Positions 16,764-25,830 of a DNA stretch of 64,000 bases are shown here, piece after piece; position 1 is the first letter of the stretch; each line of letters opens with the position of its first letter. Source of the DNA: Hyalangium gracile (lineage in GTDB: Bacteria > Myxococcota > Myxococcia > Myxococcales > Myxococcaceae); NCBI RefSeq assembly GCF_020103725.1, contig NZ_JAHXBG010000009.1, positions 355,403-419,402 of the forward strand. Reading direction: 5' to 3'. A program made the translations under genes and the position numbers. Below the pieces are notes generated by a model, which saw only the letters and a program-made list of their open reading frames with translations, was not told the DNA's origin and did no database searches.

Positions 16764-17789
16764 ATGCACTGGATGGACGCGCTCGCCGCGAGGCTCACCA
16801 CCCGTCGTCCTCGCTTCTTCCAAGAAGGGTGGGGCCCCCCGTCGCTGCTCGAGCGGCTCTCGCGGGGCCCCCAGGGCTTCGCGCTGCCGGAACTACACGA
16901 GGTGACACTGAGCCCCCCGAGGCGTGAGGGGCCCTTCCTGGTGCAGGAGGGGCGCTTTGCCAGCCCCGCGGCCGTGGGGCCTCTGCCCGCGGCGTGCGCG
17001 GAGGCCCGCTTCCAGCTCCTGCTCCCCCCGGACGCCGGGGCGCGCCCTCCGGTGTGCCTGTGGCTGGCCTCTTCCGGAGATCATGGCTACGGCCTGCGCC
17101 GCTTCCTGGCCCGGGGGCTCGTGGCCCAGGGGGTGGGCGCGATGCTGCTGGAGAATCCCTACTACGGCTCGCGGCGGCCCCCGGAGCAACAGGGCGAGGC
17201 GCTGCGCACGGTGGCCGACCTTCTGCTCATGTTCCGGGCCACGGCGGTGGAGGCCGTGGCGCTCCTGGGCTGGCTGCTGGCACGCGGGCACCCCAAGGTG
17301 GGTATCTCCGGCTACAGCATGGGAGGAAGCATGGCCGCCTATGCCGCCTGCTTCTTCCCGCTGCCCGCAGCCGTGGTCCCCATGGCCGTGGCGCACTCGG
17401 CGGCGCCCGTCTTCACGCAGGGGGTGCTGTCCGCCCTGCCCGACTGGGACACCCTGGGGCGCACGTGCGGTGGCGCGGAGGCGGCTCGCCAGCGGCTGGC
17501 GGAGCTGCTGGAGCGACTGTCCATCACCGAGCTCTCTCCGCTCGACAACCCTCGCCGCGCCATCCTGCTGGCCGCGCGCCAGGACGGCTTCGTCCCCTCC
17601 GCCTCCACCCTGCGGCTGCTGCGGCACTGGCGCGGCGCCGAGCTGCGCTACCTGAGCAACGGACATCTCCGCGGACTGTTCACGGGCCGCGCGCTCATCA
17701 CTCGCGCCATCCTCGATGCGTTCTCCCGGGTGGAGCCCCTCCAGCTCCCCGCCGAAGCGCCCGAGGGCGGCTCTCAGGGCCCGGGATAG
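16764..17789 (+). CDS. Alpha/beta hydrolase, ABHD18-like
   Basis: 341 residues. The nucleophile elbow is GYSMGG at about residue 181. LENPYYGSRRPPEQQG upstream of it and GHLRGLF near the C-terminus fit the ABHD18/DUF2048 hydrolase family (PF09752), whose members are putative esterases. The final His in NGHLRG is a good catalytic candidate, with Asp in RQDGFVP as the acid. It has no signal peptide. The ATG start has only a weak ribosome site. The PAP2 gene begins 9 bases after the stop, so the two are probably one operon, perhaps linked to membrane-lipid turnover. Substrate unknown. Confidence 0.7.
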   Translation: MHWMDALAARLTTRRPRFFQEGWGPPSLLERLSRGPQGFALPELHEVTLSPPRREGPFLVQEGRFASPAAVGPLPAACAEARFQLLLPPDAGARPPVCLWLASSGDHGYGLRRFLARGLVAQGVGAMLLENPYYGSRRPPEQQGEALRTVADLLLMFRATAVEAVALLGWLLARGHPKVGISGYSMGGSMAAYAACFFPLPAAVVPMAVAHSAAPVFTQGVLSALPDWDTLGRTCGGAEAARQRLAELLERLSITELSPLDNPRRAILLAARQDGFVPSASTLRLLRHWRGAELRYLSNGHLRGLFTGRALITRAILDAFSRVEPLQLPAEAPEGGSQGPG

Positions 17790-17798
17790 ATTGCTTCC

Positions 17799-18440
17799 AT
17801 GCTCCCTTCCGGCTTTCCCACCCGGGCCTTCGTCATCGCCGCGCTCTGCACGCTGGTCATCGGCGTCATCATGGCCCACACGCCCTTGCTCCCCGGGGAC
17901 GTGGCCATCACCCGGGCCGTGCAGGCGCTCTCTCCGGGCACGCAGTGGGTGCCGGTGTTCGTCTCCACGGGCTACGCACCGACGAAGTTCATCCTGATGG
18001 CCCTGGCCTTGCTGGCCGTCTGGCGAATCGCCGGCCTGCGCACCGCCGCCGTGGTGCTCGTCGCCATCGTGCTGGAGCAGCTCCTCGCGGAGCAGAGCAA
18101 GGCGCTCTTCGGTCGCCCGCGTCCCTCACGCGAGCTCGTCCAGGTGATGGGCAACCCCTCCGGCTTCTCCTTCCCCTCCTCCTTCATCACGCTCTACAGC
18201 GTCACCGTGGGCTCGCTGCTGTTCGTCGCCCGGCGGGCGGCTCGCGGCGGCGTGCGCACGGGCATCACCATCGTGGGCAGCGCGCTGCTCGTCCTCGCGG
18301 CGGTGGCCCGCATCGTCCCCGGAGCCCACTGGCCCAGCGACGTGCTCGGCACCTATGTCATCTGCCTCACCTGGCTCCACGCGGTGTTCTCCTGGCACCG
18401 GCCGACCGGGCGTCTGGCCGCGAGCGCGGGAAGAAACTGA
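17799..18440 (+). CDS. PAP2-family membrane phosphatase-like protein with altered motif 2
   Basis: 213 residues with about five or six hydrophobic segments. Motif 1 is KALFGRPRP. Motif 3 is RIVPGAHWPSD, with His and Asp present. Motif 2 should read PSGH but here reads FPSSF, so the usual general-acid His is replaced. Family members dephosphorylate lipid phosphates such as phosphatidate or undecaprenyl pyrophosphate at the membrane face. The altered motif may mean lowered or lost activity. It follows the hydrolase gene by 9 bases in the same direction. Confidence 0.75.
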   Translation: MLPSGFPTRAFVIAALCTLVIGVIMAHTPLLPGDVAITRAVQALSPGTQWVPVFVSTGYAPTKFILMALALLAVWRIAGLRTAAVVLVAIVLEQLLAEQSKALFGRPRPSRELVQVMGNPSGFSFPSSFITLYSVTVGSLLFVARRAARGGVRTGITIVGSALLVLAAVARIVPGAHWPSDVLGTYVICLTWLHAVFSWHRPTGRLAASAGRN

Positions 18441-18655
18441 CGGACGCAGCGCCACGGGGCGCTTGCCGCATCGCGGCAGCCGCGCCTCTGACCTGCCTGA
18501 GGGACAGGCCGAGCAGCAAGGCGCGTCACACGGGCTGCAATCAGCAGATGCCTGCTCCGTAGACCTGGATGCGAACGCTCTCGCTCTCCTCACTTCGGCC
18601 ACAGGCCCTGGGCTACCCGGGCACCGAGGGATGGGGAGACTCGTCCAGGTGCCCT

Positions 18656-20059
18656 ATGAAGATCGCCTCTCGACTCCTGCTCCCTACCCTGCTGCTCGGC
18701 GCTCCCGTTGCCCTTGCCCAGCAGGATCCGCTCCCGCCTGCCGCCGAGGCCTCCGCCGCCTCGGCCGATGTGAAGCACATCGATGTGAGCTTCCGCGGCT
18801 CGCTCCGGGATGCCCTCAAGCGCATCGCCGAGGAGGGCGGCCTCAACCTCATCGTCACCGGCGAGCTGGCCACCCCCGTGGAGGTGCACCTGCGGGACGT
18901 CACCGCCGAGCAGGCCCTGCGCAGCCTGGCGCGCACCCACTCGCTCCGCCTGGATCAGGACGGCTCCTTCTTCACGCTGCGCGCCCTGAACGAGCAGGAG
19001 AAGTCGGCGAGCGTGGCTGCGTCGATGCCCGCCATGCCTCCGATGCCTGGCATGCCGCTGCTCGCGGACGAGGACATGGACGCGAGGGAGATCCAGCGGC
19101 GGGTCCGCGACCAGGTGCGCAAGTCGCAGCGGCGCGGCGCGGCCGAGCGCGACGTGGTGGCTCGTGGCCAGTCGCTGGAGGTGAAGGAGGGAGACTCCGT
19201 GGACAACGCCGTCGTCTATGGCGGCAACCTGACGGTGAAGGGCCACGTGGAGGAGGATGCGGTCGCCTTCGGCGGCAACCTGGACGTCTACGGCCACGTG
19301 GAGGGAGATGCGCACGCGTTCGGTGGCAACGTCGTCCTGCACGAGGGGGCCTCCGTGGAGGGTGACGCGTCGGCCATCGGCGGCTCGGTCATCCGCGAGG
19401 AGGGAGCGTGGGTGGAGGGCAGCACCGAGTCCTTCGGCGGCGGCCACCTCGGCGCGCTGGTGGCCAACGAGGTGAAGGACAGCCTCCGCGAGGAGTTCCG
19501 CAACCCGGAGCCCGCGGCCGCTCACACCGAGGAGCACGTGGAGCGTGAGGAGAGCTCGGGGAGCCTGGATGGCGTCCTGGGGTTCATCCTGCGGTTCGCC
19601 GCGCTGTTCGGGCTGGGCTTCCTCGGGCAGCTCTTCTTCCCGGCGCGCATGAAGGAGCTGTCGGCGGAGATCTCGCGTCAGCCCCTCAAGAGCGGTCTGA
19701 CGGGGCTGGTGGGGTTCATTGCCCTCATCCCGATCACGGCGGTGCTGGCCATCACCATCATCGGCATCCCGGTGGTCGTGGCGCTGTGGCTGGTGGTGCC
19801 CATCGTGGCGGCGCTGGGGCTGGCGGTGCTGGCCAGCGAGATCGGCCTGAGGGTTCCGGTGCTTCGCGGGCGCAAGACCCAGGCGGCGGTGCTGGCGCTG
19901 GGGCTGCTCGTGCTGCTGACCGTGGGCTCCATCCCCGTGATTGGCGCGCTGGCGATGGCGCTGGCCACGATGGTCGCCTTCGGCGCCGTCATCCGCACCC
20001 GCTTCGGCCACAAGCTGCGCGGCGTCCCCGAGCCCCTCACGCCCAACCCCGCCGCCTGA
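18656..20059 (+). CDS. Exported STN-domain / bactofilin-like repeat / multi-pass membrane protein
   Basis: 467 residues from ATG 18656, which begins a signal peptide ending ALA-QQ; the open frame extends to 18569 without a better start. Residues about 35-115 form a secretin/TonB N-terminal-type (STN) domain (RGSLRDALKRIAEEGGLNLIV). Then come about five short repeats of the type VEGDAxAFGGNVxVxG, typical of polymer-forming or bactofilin-like beta-helices. Four or five membrane segments follow (from GVLGFILRFAALFGLGFLG onward). STN plus beta-helix plus membrane region is an unusual order. Possibly a periplasmic sensor or scaffold. It is convergent with the next gene; the two stops sit in one hairpin. 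Confidence 0.7.
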   Translation: MKIASRLLLPTLLLGAPVALAQQDPLPPAAEASAASADVKHIDVSFRGSLRDALKRIAEEGGLNLIVTGELATPVEVHLRDVTAEQALRSLARTHSLRLDQDGSFFTLRALNEQEKSASVAASMPAMPPMPGMPLLADEDMDAREIQRRVRDQVRKSQRRGAAERDVVARGQSLEVKEGDSVDNAVVYGGNLTVKGHVEEDAVAFGGNLDVYGHVEGDAHAFGGNVVLHEGASVEGDASAIGGSVIREEGAWVEGSTESFGGGHLGALVANEVKDSLREEFRNPEPAAAHTEEHVEREESSGSLDGVLGFILRFAALFGLGFLGQLFFPARMKELSAEISRQPLKSGLTGLVGFIALIPITAVLAITIIGIPVVVALWLVVPIVAALGLAVLASEIGLRVPVLRGRKTQAAVLALGLLVLLTVGSIPVIGALAMALATMVAFGAVIRTRFGHKLRGVPEPLTPNPAA

Positions 20060-20075
20060 GCCCGCGCGGCTCAGG
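20055..20075. terminator. Hairpin made from two facing stop codons
   Basis: CCTGAGCC-CGCGC-GGCTCAGG: a perfect 8-bp stem containing the TGA of the rightward gene in one arm and the TGA of the leftward gene in the other. Likely a compact bidirectional terminator; no T-run. Confidence 0.5.
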
Positions 20076-21453
20076 GCGCGATGAGACGGAGGAACGCGTC
20101 CTGGTTCCACGTCTCGGTCGTCACCCCGTCACGCTGGTGCCCCGTCACCAGCCAGCCGCCTCTCGCTCCCGCTGTCATGGCCGTGACGTCGAGCGTGCAC
20201 GCGCCACTCTCGCAGGACTCGGGCTGGAGCTGACGCTCCCCCCGAGGTGTCCCCTCCGGCGCGAAGGAGGAGAGCGTGCTCCCGCAAGCCGCCTCCACCT
20301 CGCCCAGGCCGCCCACCGCCAGCACGGGCACGAAGCCCAGGGCCTCGCAGCCCGGCTTCCGCAGCCAGCCCCGCCCCTGAGCATCCATCGCGAGCAGGAA
20401 CGGCCCGCCGTCCGCCAGCGTGGTGCCGCCCCAGCTCATGGCCCCCTGGGACTCGCCCGCCAGCACCACCGAGCCATCCGCCCGCGCGGCGACGTCGGTG
20501 ACGCGGCTGTCCACGCCGGTCAGCACCTGCCCCCAGGCCAGGCTCCCGTCCGGCTCGAACACGAGCACCGCGAGGCTCCGCGTCCCCTCCGTCCCCAGCC
20601 GCTGATCATCCACCCGCAGCACACCCACGAGCGTGCCCGCGAGCACCGCGCGCCCTGACGGCTCCAGCGCCACGCGCTCGAGCCCCGTGCCCTCCTCCGC
20701 CTCCTGGAACCGCCGCGTCCAGCGCACGGCCCCATCCGACGCGTGGAGCGTGAGCAGCGGCTCGTACCTTCCTTCCATCCACTCCTGGCCGGAGACGAGC
20801 ACCTCGCCCCTCGCGCCCACCGCCAGGCCGTGGAGCTTCTGGCCCACGCGCCGCTGCCACTCGGGCTGGCCGGCCGAGGAGAAGCGCACCAGGAAGCCGT
20901 CCTCCGCGGCGCCCAGCCCGAAGTCCACCGCGTGCAGGAACGCGTTCCCGCCCAGGTACACCGCCCCGTCTCCCGAGGCCCCCACTCGCGGCTCGGAGAC
21001 TCGGACTCGCGGGAACTCGCGGGTCCACTCGTGCTCCCCCGCGCCCGTGTACCGCGAGAGCATCAGGGCCCGCCGCTGCCCCTCCACGGGCTGGCGCTCC
21101 CCGTCCTCGCGCGGCGTGGAGCTCCAGACCCACGACACGTGGCCCTCCGCGTCCACCGCCACTCCCGTTCCCCTGTCGTCCTGCGGGCCCCCCAGCTGGT
21201 GGCCCCAGGGCTCGACGGAAGGGGGCGTCGGCCGCTCGGGAGAGTCCCTGGGAGGCGGTGAGGGCTCTGGCGCCTGCTTGGGAGGAGTGGGCTCGGGCAG
21301 CTCGGGCGCGGGGGACGTGGGTCCCGGCAGACCGGGTGGCTCCACCGGAGTGGGCCCCGGCACCTCGCCTCCGCAGCCCGCCCCCCACAGCGCAAGGGTC
21401 GCCATCCACAGCCGCATCGCCTGACGGCCCGTTCCTCCGCGCTCATGTCTCAT
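20071..21453 (-). CDS. Secreted lipoprotein with beta-propeller-like repeats
   Basis: 460 residues from ATG 21453, which has GGGAG 6 bases upstream. ATG 21417 is an alternative start. A lipoprotein signal ends at LWGAGC. A Pro-rich stalk of about 70 residues follows. The rest consists of repeated strands of the type DGAVYLGGNAF, GEVLVSGQEW, GRAVLAGTLVG and GSVVLAGESQGA, as in the PQQ-like or SBBP-type propellers common in myxobacterial surface proteins. Four Cys near the C-terminus (GCEALG, AACGS, ESCESGAC) may form disulphides. No enzyme motif is seen. Role unknown. Confidence 0.65.
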   Translation of the reverse strand: MRHERGGTGRQAMRLWMATLALWGAGCGGEVPGPTPVEPPGLPGPTSPAPELPEPTPPKQAPEPSPPPRDSPERPTPPSVEPWGHQLGGPQDDRGTGVAVDAEGHVSWVWSSTPREDGERQPVEGQRRALMLSRYTGAGEHEWTREFPRVRVSEPRVGASGDGAVYLGGNAFLHAVDFGLGAAEDGFLVRFSSAGQPEWQRRVGQKLHGLAVGARGEVLVSGQEWMEGRYEPLLTLHASDGAVRWTRRFQEAEEGTGLERVALEPSGRAVLAGTLVGVLRVDDQRLGTEGTRSLAVLVFEPDGSLAWGQVLTGVDSRVTDVAARADGSVVLAGESQGAMSWGGTTLADGGPFLLAMDAQGRGWLRKPGCEALGFVPVLAVGGLGEVEAACGSTLSSFAPEGTPRGERQLQPESCESGACTLDVTAMTAGARGGWLVTGHQRDGVTTETWNQDAFLRLIAP

Positions 21454-21733
21454 GCACGCTCCCGCCCCCTTCCTTGCGACCCACCGATGGCCACCCTGGA
21501 AGAGAGGGCCCGGACAACCTAAGCAAGGTGCCCAGGAGCACATCCCCCCGCGCTGCCACCCTCCCCCCTCCCCTCGGAGGGCAGGCGCCCGGGCTCCCCG
21601 GAGGCGACCCCTGCCCGGCCGGACGGTCGGAATACGAGCTTTTCCGAGGGGTTCCCGTCTCACGTCCGCCACGGACGTGGGGTGCTGAAAGCGATGGTCC
21701 CCGCGCCCCGCCCCGGTTAAGAGAACCGATCTT

Positions 21734-22765
21734 ATGGAAAGCGCCGCCCCTACCCCCGCCACCGCGCAGGAGCCCCTCCCGAACGAGGACCTCCGCGCCG
21801 TCGAGGAGCTCGCCCAGGCCCGGGCCCAGATCGTCGAGCAGATCGAAAAGCGCGTCGTCGGTCAGCGGGACGTCGTCGAGCACCTGCTCATCTCCCTGTT
21901 CAGCCGCGGCCACTGCCTCTTCGTGGGCGTGCCCGGCCTGGCCAAGACGCTGCTCATCTCCACGCTGGCGGACGTCCTCAACCTCTCCTTCAACCGCATC
22001 CAGTTCACGCCGGACCTGATGCCCTCGGACATCACCGGCACGGACATCCTGGAGGAGGACAAGGCCACCGGGCACCGCGCCTTCCGCTTCGTGCAGGGCC
22101 CGCTGTTCGCCAACATCATCCTCGCCGACGAGGTGAACCGCACCCCGCCCAAGACGCAGGCGGCGCTGCTCCAGGCCATGCAGGAATACCGCGTCACCGC
22201 CGGCGGCCGGACGTACCCGCTGGATCTGCCCTTCCTCGTCTTCGCCACCCAGAACCCCATCGAGCAGGAGGGCACCTACCCCCTGCCCGAGGCGCAGCTG
22301 GACCGCTTCATGTTCCTGGTGGACGTGGGCTACCCCACCGCCGAGGAGGAGGTGCAGATCGTCAAGAGCACCACCGGCGGCGCCCAGCCCAAGCTGGAGA
22401 AGATCCTCTCGCCCCAGCGCATCCTCGCGCTGCAGGAGCTGGTGCGCCGGGTGCCCGTGCCGGACCACGTGGTGCGCTACGCCGTGGAGCTGGTGCGCCA
22501 CACACGCCCCAAGGAGCCGGGCGTGCCCGACTTCGTGGCCAAGAACGTGTCCTGGGGCGCCGGCCCCCGCGCCAGCCAGTACCTGGTGCTCGCCGCCAAG
22601 GCCCGCGCCATCCTCTCCGGGCGCTTCGTGGCCACGGTGGAGGACGTGCGCGCCCTGGCCCGCCCCGTGCTGCGCCACCGCGTGCTGCCCAACTTCACCG
22701 CCGAGAGCGAGGGCATCACCTCCGTGAAGCTGGTGGATCAGCTCGTCGCCACGGTGAAGGGATAG
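21734..22765 (+). CDS. MoxR-family AAA+ ATPase
   Basis: 343 residues. Walker A GVPGLAKT, Walker B IILADEVNR, sensor 1 FATQNPIEQEGTYPLPEAQ, and sensor 2 region GASPRA-like GPRASQYLVLAAKARA identify a MoxR ATPase. These act as chaperones that mature or regulate VWA-domain proteins. It heads an operon MoxR-DUF58-BatA, a standard gene order. The gap to the DUF58 gene is only 12 bases. The ribosome site is weak (AAGAGAACC). Confidence 0.92.
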   Translation: MESAAPTPATAQEPLPNEDLRAVEELAQARAQIVEQIEKRVVGQRDVVEHLLISLFSRGHCLFVGVPGLAKTLLISTLADVLNLSFNRIQFTPDLMPSDITGTDILEEDKATGHRAFRFVQGPLFANIILADEVNRTPPKTQAALLQAMQEYRVTAGGRTYPLDLPFLVFATQNPIEQEGTYPLPEAQLDRFMFLVDVGYPTAEEEVQIVKSTTGGAQPKLEKILSPQRILALQELVRRVPVPDHVVRYAVELVRHTRPKEPGVPDFVAKNVSWGAGPRASQYLVLAAKARAILSGRFVATVEDVRALARPVLRHRVLPNFTAESEGITSVKLVDQLVATVKG

Positions 22766-22777
22766 CCGCTCACGCCC

Positions 22778-23659
22778 ATGGCGCTGCTCGACGCCCAGAC
22801 GCTGTCCCGGCTCCAGGGAGTGAAGCTGCGCGCCCGCGCGGTCATGGAGGGCGTGCTCTCCGGCCTCCACAAGAGCCCCCACCAGGGCCAGAGCGTGGAG
22901 TTCGCCGAGCACAAGGAGTACGCCCCCGGCGACGAGCTGCGCCACCTGGACTGGAAGGCCTACGGCAAGTTCGACAAGTACTACATCAAGCGCTTCGAGC
23001 ATGAGACGAACCTGCGCTCGGTGATGGTGGTGGATGCGTCCGCCTCCATGGGCTACCGCAGCGGGGCGCTCTCCAAGCTGGAGGTGTCCACCATCCTGGC
23101 CGGCGCGCTGTGCTACCTGCTGGTGCGCCAGCAGGACGCCGCGGGCCTGGCCGTCATGGCCGGCAATGCCTTCCGGGACGTGCCCCCGCGCGCCTCCGCC
23201 GGCCACCTCAACGTGCTGCTGGACGCGCTGGAGCACACCCAGGCCCAGGGCTCGACGAACCTGGCCGGCGTGGCGGACCACCTGGCCGAGGTGCTCCCGC
23301 GCCGCTCCACCGTGGTCGTCCTCTCGGACCTGCTGGACGACCGCCAGGACGCGCTCAAGCGCATCCTCGCCCTGCGCCAGCGCAAGAACGACGTGGCGCT
23401 CTTCCACGTCGTGGATCCGGCCGAGCTCACCTTCCCCTTCGATGATCCGACGCTCTTCCTCGACATGGAGGGGGACGCGCGCGTCGAGGTGAACCCGCGT
23501 GAGATAAAGGAGAGCTACCTGGAGGAGTTCGGCGCCTTCCTCGCCAGCGTGAAGGGGGCGTGCGCCGAGGCGGACGTGGACTACGACCTGGTGCGCACGG
23601 ACGAGCGGCTGGACGAGGTGCTGCTGCGCTTCCTGGCGCGGCGCGGGAGGCGGCGGTGA
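22778..23659 (+). CDS. DUF58 (VWA-like) protein, MoxR partner
   Basis: 293 residues. The DUF58 signature YAPGDELRHLDWKAYGKFDK is followed by a VWA-like domain with a MIDAS DASASMGY. It has no membrane segment. DUF58 proteins are the usual MoxR clients and take part in envelope or metal-cofactor assembly. Its stop overlaps the GTG start of the next gene (GTGA), so the two are translationally coupled. Confidence 0.9.
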   Translation: MALLDAQTLSRLQGVKLRARAVMEGVLSGLHKSPHQGQSVEFAEHKEYAPGDELRHLDWKAYGKFDKYYIKRFEHETNLRSVMVVDASASMGYRSGALSKLEVSTILAGALCYLLVRQQDAAGLAVMAGNAFRDVPPRASAGHLNVLLDALEHTQAQGSTNLAGVADHLAEVLPRRSTVVVLSDLLDDRQDALKRILALRQRKNDVALFHVVDPAELTFPFDDPTLFLDMEGDARVEVNPREIKESYLEEFGAFLASVKGACAEADVDYDLVRTDERLDEVLLRFLARRGRRR

Positions 23660-25755
23660 CGTTCGGCAACCCGTTGATGCTCTGGGGCGCGCTCGGGGCG
23701 CTCATCCCCCTGCTGGTGCACCTGTTCGACCGGCGGCGGCCCAGGCCCCACCCGTTCCCGCCCATGGCCTTCGTGCTGCGCAGCCAGAAGCGCACCGCGA
23801 GCCGCCTCAAGCTCAAGCGGCTGCTGCTGTACGCGCTGCGCACCCTCATCCTCCTGGCCATCCCCGTGGCGCTGGCCCGGCCGGAGCTGCGCCAGGACGC
23901 GCAGGCCTCCGCGGTGGCGAAGGGCCCGGCCGCCACCGCCGTGGTGCTGGATGCCTCGCTCTCCATGCGGTGGGCGGACGGTACCCCGCTCTTCGAGCGC
24001 GGGCGGGACGAGGCGCGCGACGCGCTCAAGGACTTGCAGGCCGACGAGCCCTCCACCGTGCTGGTGTGCACCAGCACGCCCGCCGCGCCTCCGCCGCTCG
24101 GCTTCGATCGCGCGCGGCTGCGGGCCATCATCGACGAGGCGAAGCCCACGTACGGCACCGCGGACCTCTCGCGCTGCATGGACATGGCGGCGCGCGCGCT
24201 GGAGGAGAACCCCACGCCGGGCAAGCGGCTGGTGCTCGTCTCGGACATGGCGGCCACCGGCTTCCGGCTGGAGGCCCCGGCGCCCACGGTGAAGGACCCC
24301 ACCGGCAAGCTGGTGCGGCCCGAGGTGGTGCTGCGCGACGTGGGCTCCGGCGAGGACGAGCTGGCCAACCACGCCCTGGTGGACATGAAGGTGGAGCCCG
24401 CCATGCAGGCCGGCCCCCGCGCCTTCCAGTTCACCTTCACGGTGAAGAACTACAGCCAGACGCCCCTCAAGGACCTGGAGGCGGCGGTGCGCACGGGCGA
24501 GTCCACCCTGGCCAAGGGCTTCGTGGACGTGCCCGCCAACGGCACCGCGCAGAAGACGCTCACGGTGCGCTTCCCGCAGGGTGGCATCGCTCAGGGCGCG
24601 GTGACGCTCGCGCCGGATGCGCTGCCCGAGGACGACCGGCGGCCCTTCGTGCTGCCCGTGCCGCGGGCGCTCAAGTCGCTGGTCATCAACGGCTCGCCGC
24701 ACGCCACGCGCTACCGGGACGAGGCCTTCTTCGTGGAGGCCGCCCTGTCCGCGCCGGGCTCGCCGGTGGAGGTGTCCGTGCGCGACACGGACGCGGGCAT
24801 GCGCGAGGACTTCTCCGCGTATGACCTGGTGCTGATGCTCAACGTGCCCGCCCCGAGCAAGGAGGACGCGGAGCGGCTGAGCGCCTTCGTCCAGGCCGGT
24901 GGTGGCCTCTTCGTCAGCATGGGCGACCGGGTGGAGCCCGTGGGCTACAACCGGCAGCTCGGTCCGCTGCTGCCTCGGGCGCTGCGGGATGTGCGCACCA
25001 GCGTGGAGCGCGACGACCCGGAGGCGGACACCCGCTCGGCGAAGCTGGCGCAGGTGCAGGTGGAGCACCCGCTGTTCACCCCCTTCACCGGCCGCGCCGA
25101 GGAGGGGCTCGTGGGCGCCCGCTTCTACCGCTACATGCTGCTGGAGGCGGACAATCCCGGCGGCGCCGGCCCCAGCCAGGTGCTGGCCACCTACGAGGAT
25201 GGCGCGCCGGCGGTGGCGGTGGCCCGGCGAGGCAAGGGGCGCGTGGCCCTCTTCACCAGCACGGTGGACCGCGACTGGAGCGACTTCTCCATCCGCACCA
25301 GCTTCCTGCCGCTCATGCAGCGCTTCGCCGCGTACCTCACCGGCTCGCTGGAGGAGCGCGAGGAGCAGCGCGTGCGGGTGGGCGAGACGGTGACGCTGCG
25401 GCCCGAGGTGGGGCAGACCCTCTCCGGCGTGCGCGCCCCGGACGGCACGGAGCTGCCGGTGAAGACGCAGCAGGACGGCACGGTGGTCGTGGGTCCCGTC
25501 CTCGAGCCGGGCATCCACGCCGTGCTGGGCGCCGAGGGCAAGCCGCTCCAGGCGCTCGACTTCCCCGTGACGCTGGATCCGGCCGAGAGCGATCTCACGC
25601 GCGTCCCCTCCGACACGCTCACCGCCTACTTCGGCGAGGAGACGGTGAAGGCCTCCAGCAGCGACGCCGAGCGCCCGAAGGTGCCGCTGTGGACGTGGCT
25701 CATCGTCGCCGCCTGTGCCGCCTTCTTCCTCGAGGGCACGCTGCTGCGAAAGTAG
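23656..25755 (+). CDS. BatA-like membrane protein with VWA domain
   Basis: 699 residues from GTG 23656, chosen for the 4-base overlap with the DUF58 gene and because it gives the family N-terminus FGNPLMLWGALGALIPLLVHLFDRR cut into a first membrane segment. A second membrane segment (LLLYALRTLILLAIPVALA) follows at about residue 55. A VWA-like domain starts at VVLDASLSMRW (MIDAS DxSxS). Then come an adhesion-like region, a GATase-like region (LVLMLNVPAPSKEDAERLSAFVQAGGG is its core, shown here only by its start LVLMLNVP), and a C-terminal membrane segment LWTWLIVAACAAFFLE. It completes a MoxR-DUF58-BatA module probably working on envelope integrity or aerotolerance-type functions. Confidence 0.85.
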   Translation: MTFGNPLMLWGALGALIPLLVHLFDRRRPRPHPFPPMAFVLRSQKRTASRLKLKRLLLYALRTLILLAIPVALARPELRQDAQASAVAKGPAATAVVLDASLSMRWADGTPLFERGRDEARDALKDLQADEPSTVLVCTSTPAAPPPLGFDRARLRAIIDEAKPTYGTADLSRCMDMAARALEENPTPGKRLVLVSDMAATGFRLEAPAPTVKDPTGKLVRPEVVLRDVGSGEDELANHALVDMKVEPAMQAGPRAFQFTFTVKNYSQTPLKDLEAAVRTGESTLAKGFVDVPANGTAQKTLTVRFPQGGIAQGAVTLAPDALPEDDRRPFVLPVPRALKSLVINGSPHATRYRDEAFFVEAALSAPGSPVEVSVRDTDAGMREDFSAYDLVLMLNVPAPSKEDAERLSAFVQAGGGLFVSMGDRVEPVGYNRQLGPLLPRALRDVRTSVERDDPEADTRSAKLAQVQVEHPLFTPFTGRAEEGLVGARFYRYMLLEADNPGGAGPSQVLATYEDGAPAVAVARRGKGRVALFTSTVDRDWSDFSIRTSFLPLMQRFAAYLTGSLEEREEQRVRVGETVTLRPEVGQTLSGVRAPDGTELPVKTQQDGTVVVGPVLEPGIHAVLGAEGKPLQALDFPVTLDPAESDLTRVPSDTLTAYFGEETVKASSSDAERPKVPLWTWLIVAACAAFFLEGTLLRK

Positions 25756-25830
25756 ACGGAGGGGCTTCCCCAACAAATTGAGCGCTGGGGGCGCCGGAGA
25801 TGTTATGCCCCTGGGCTGGAGTCCCGTCTC

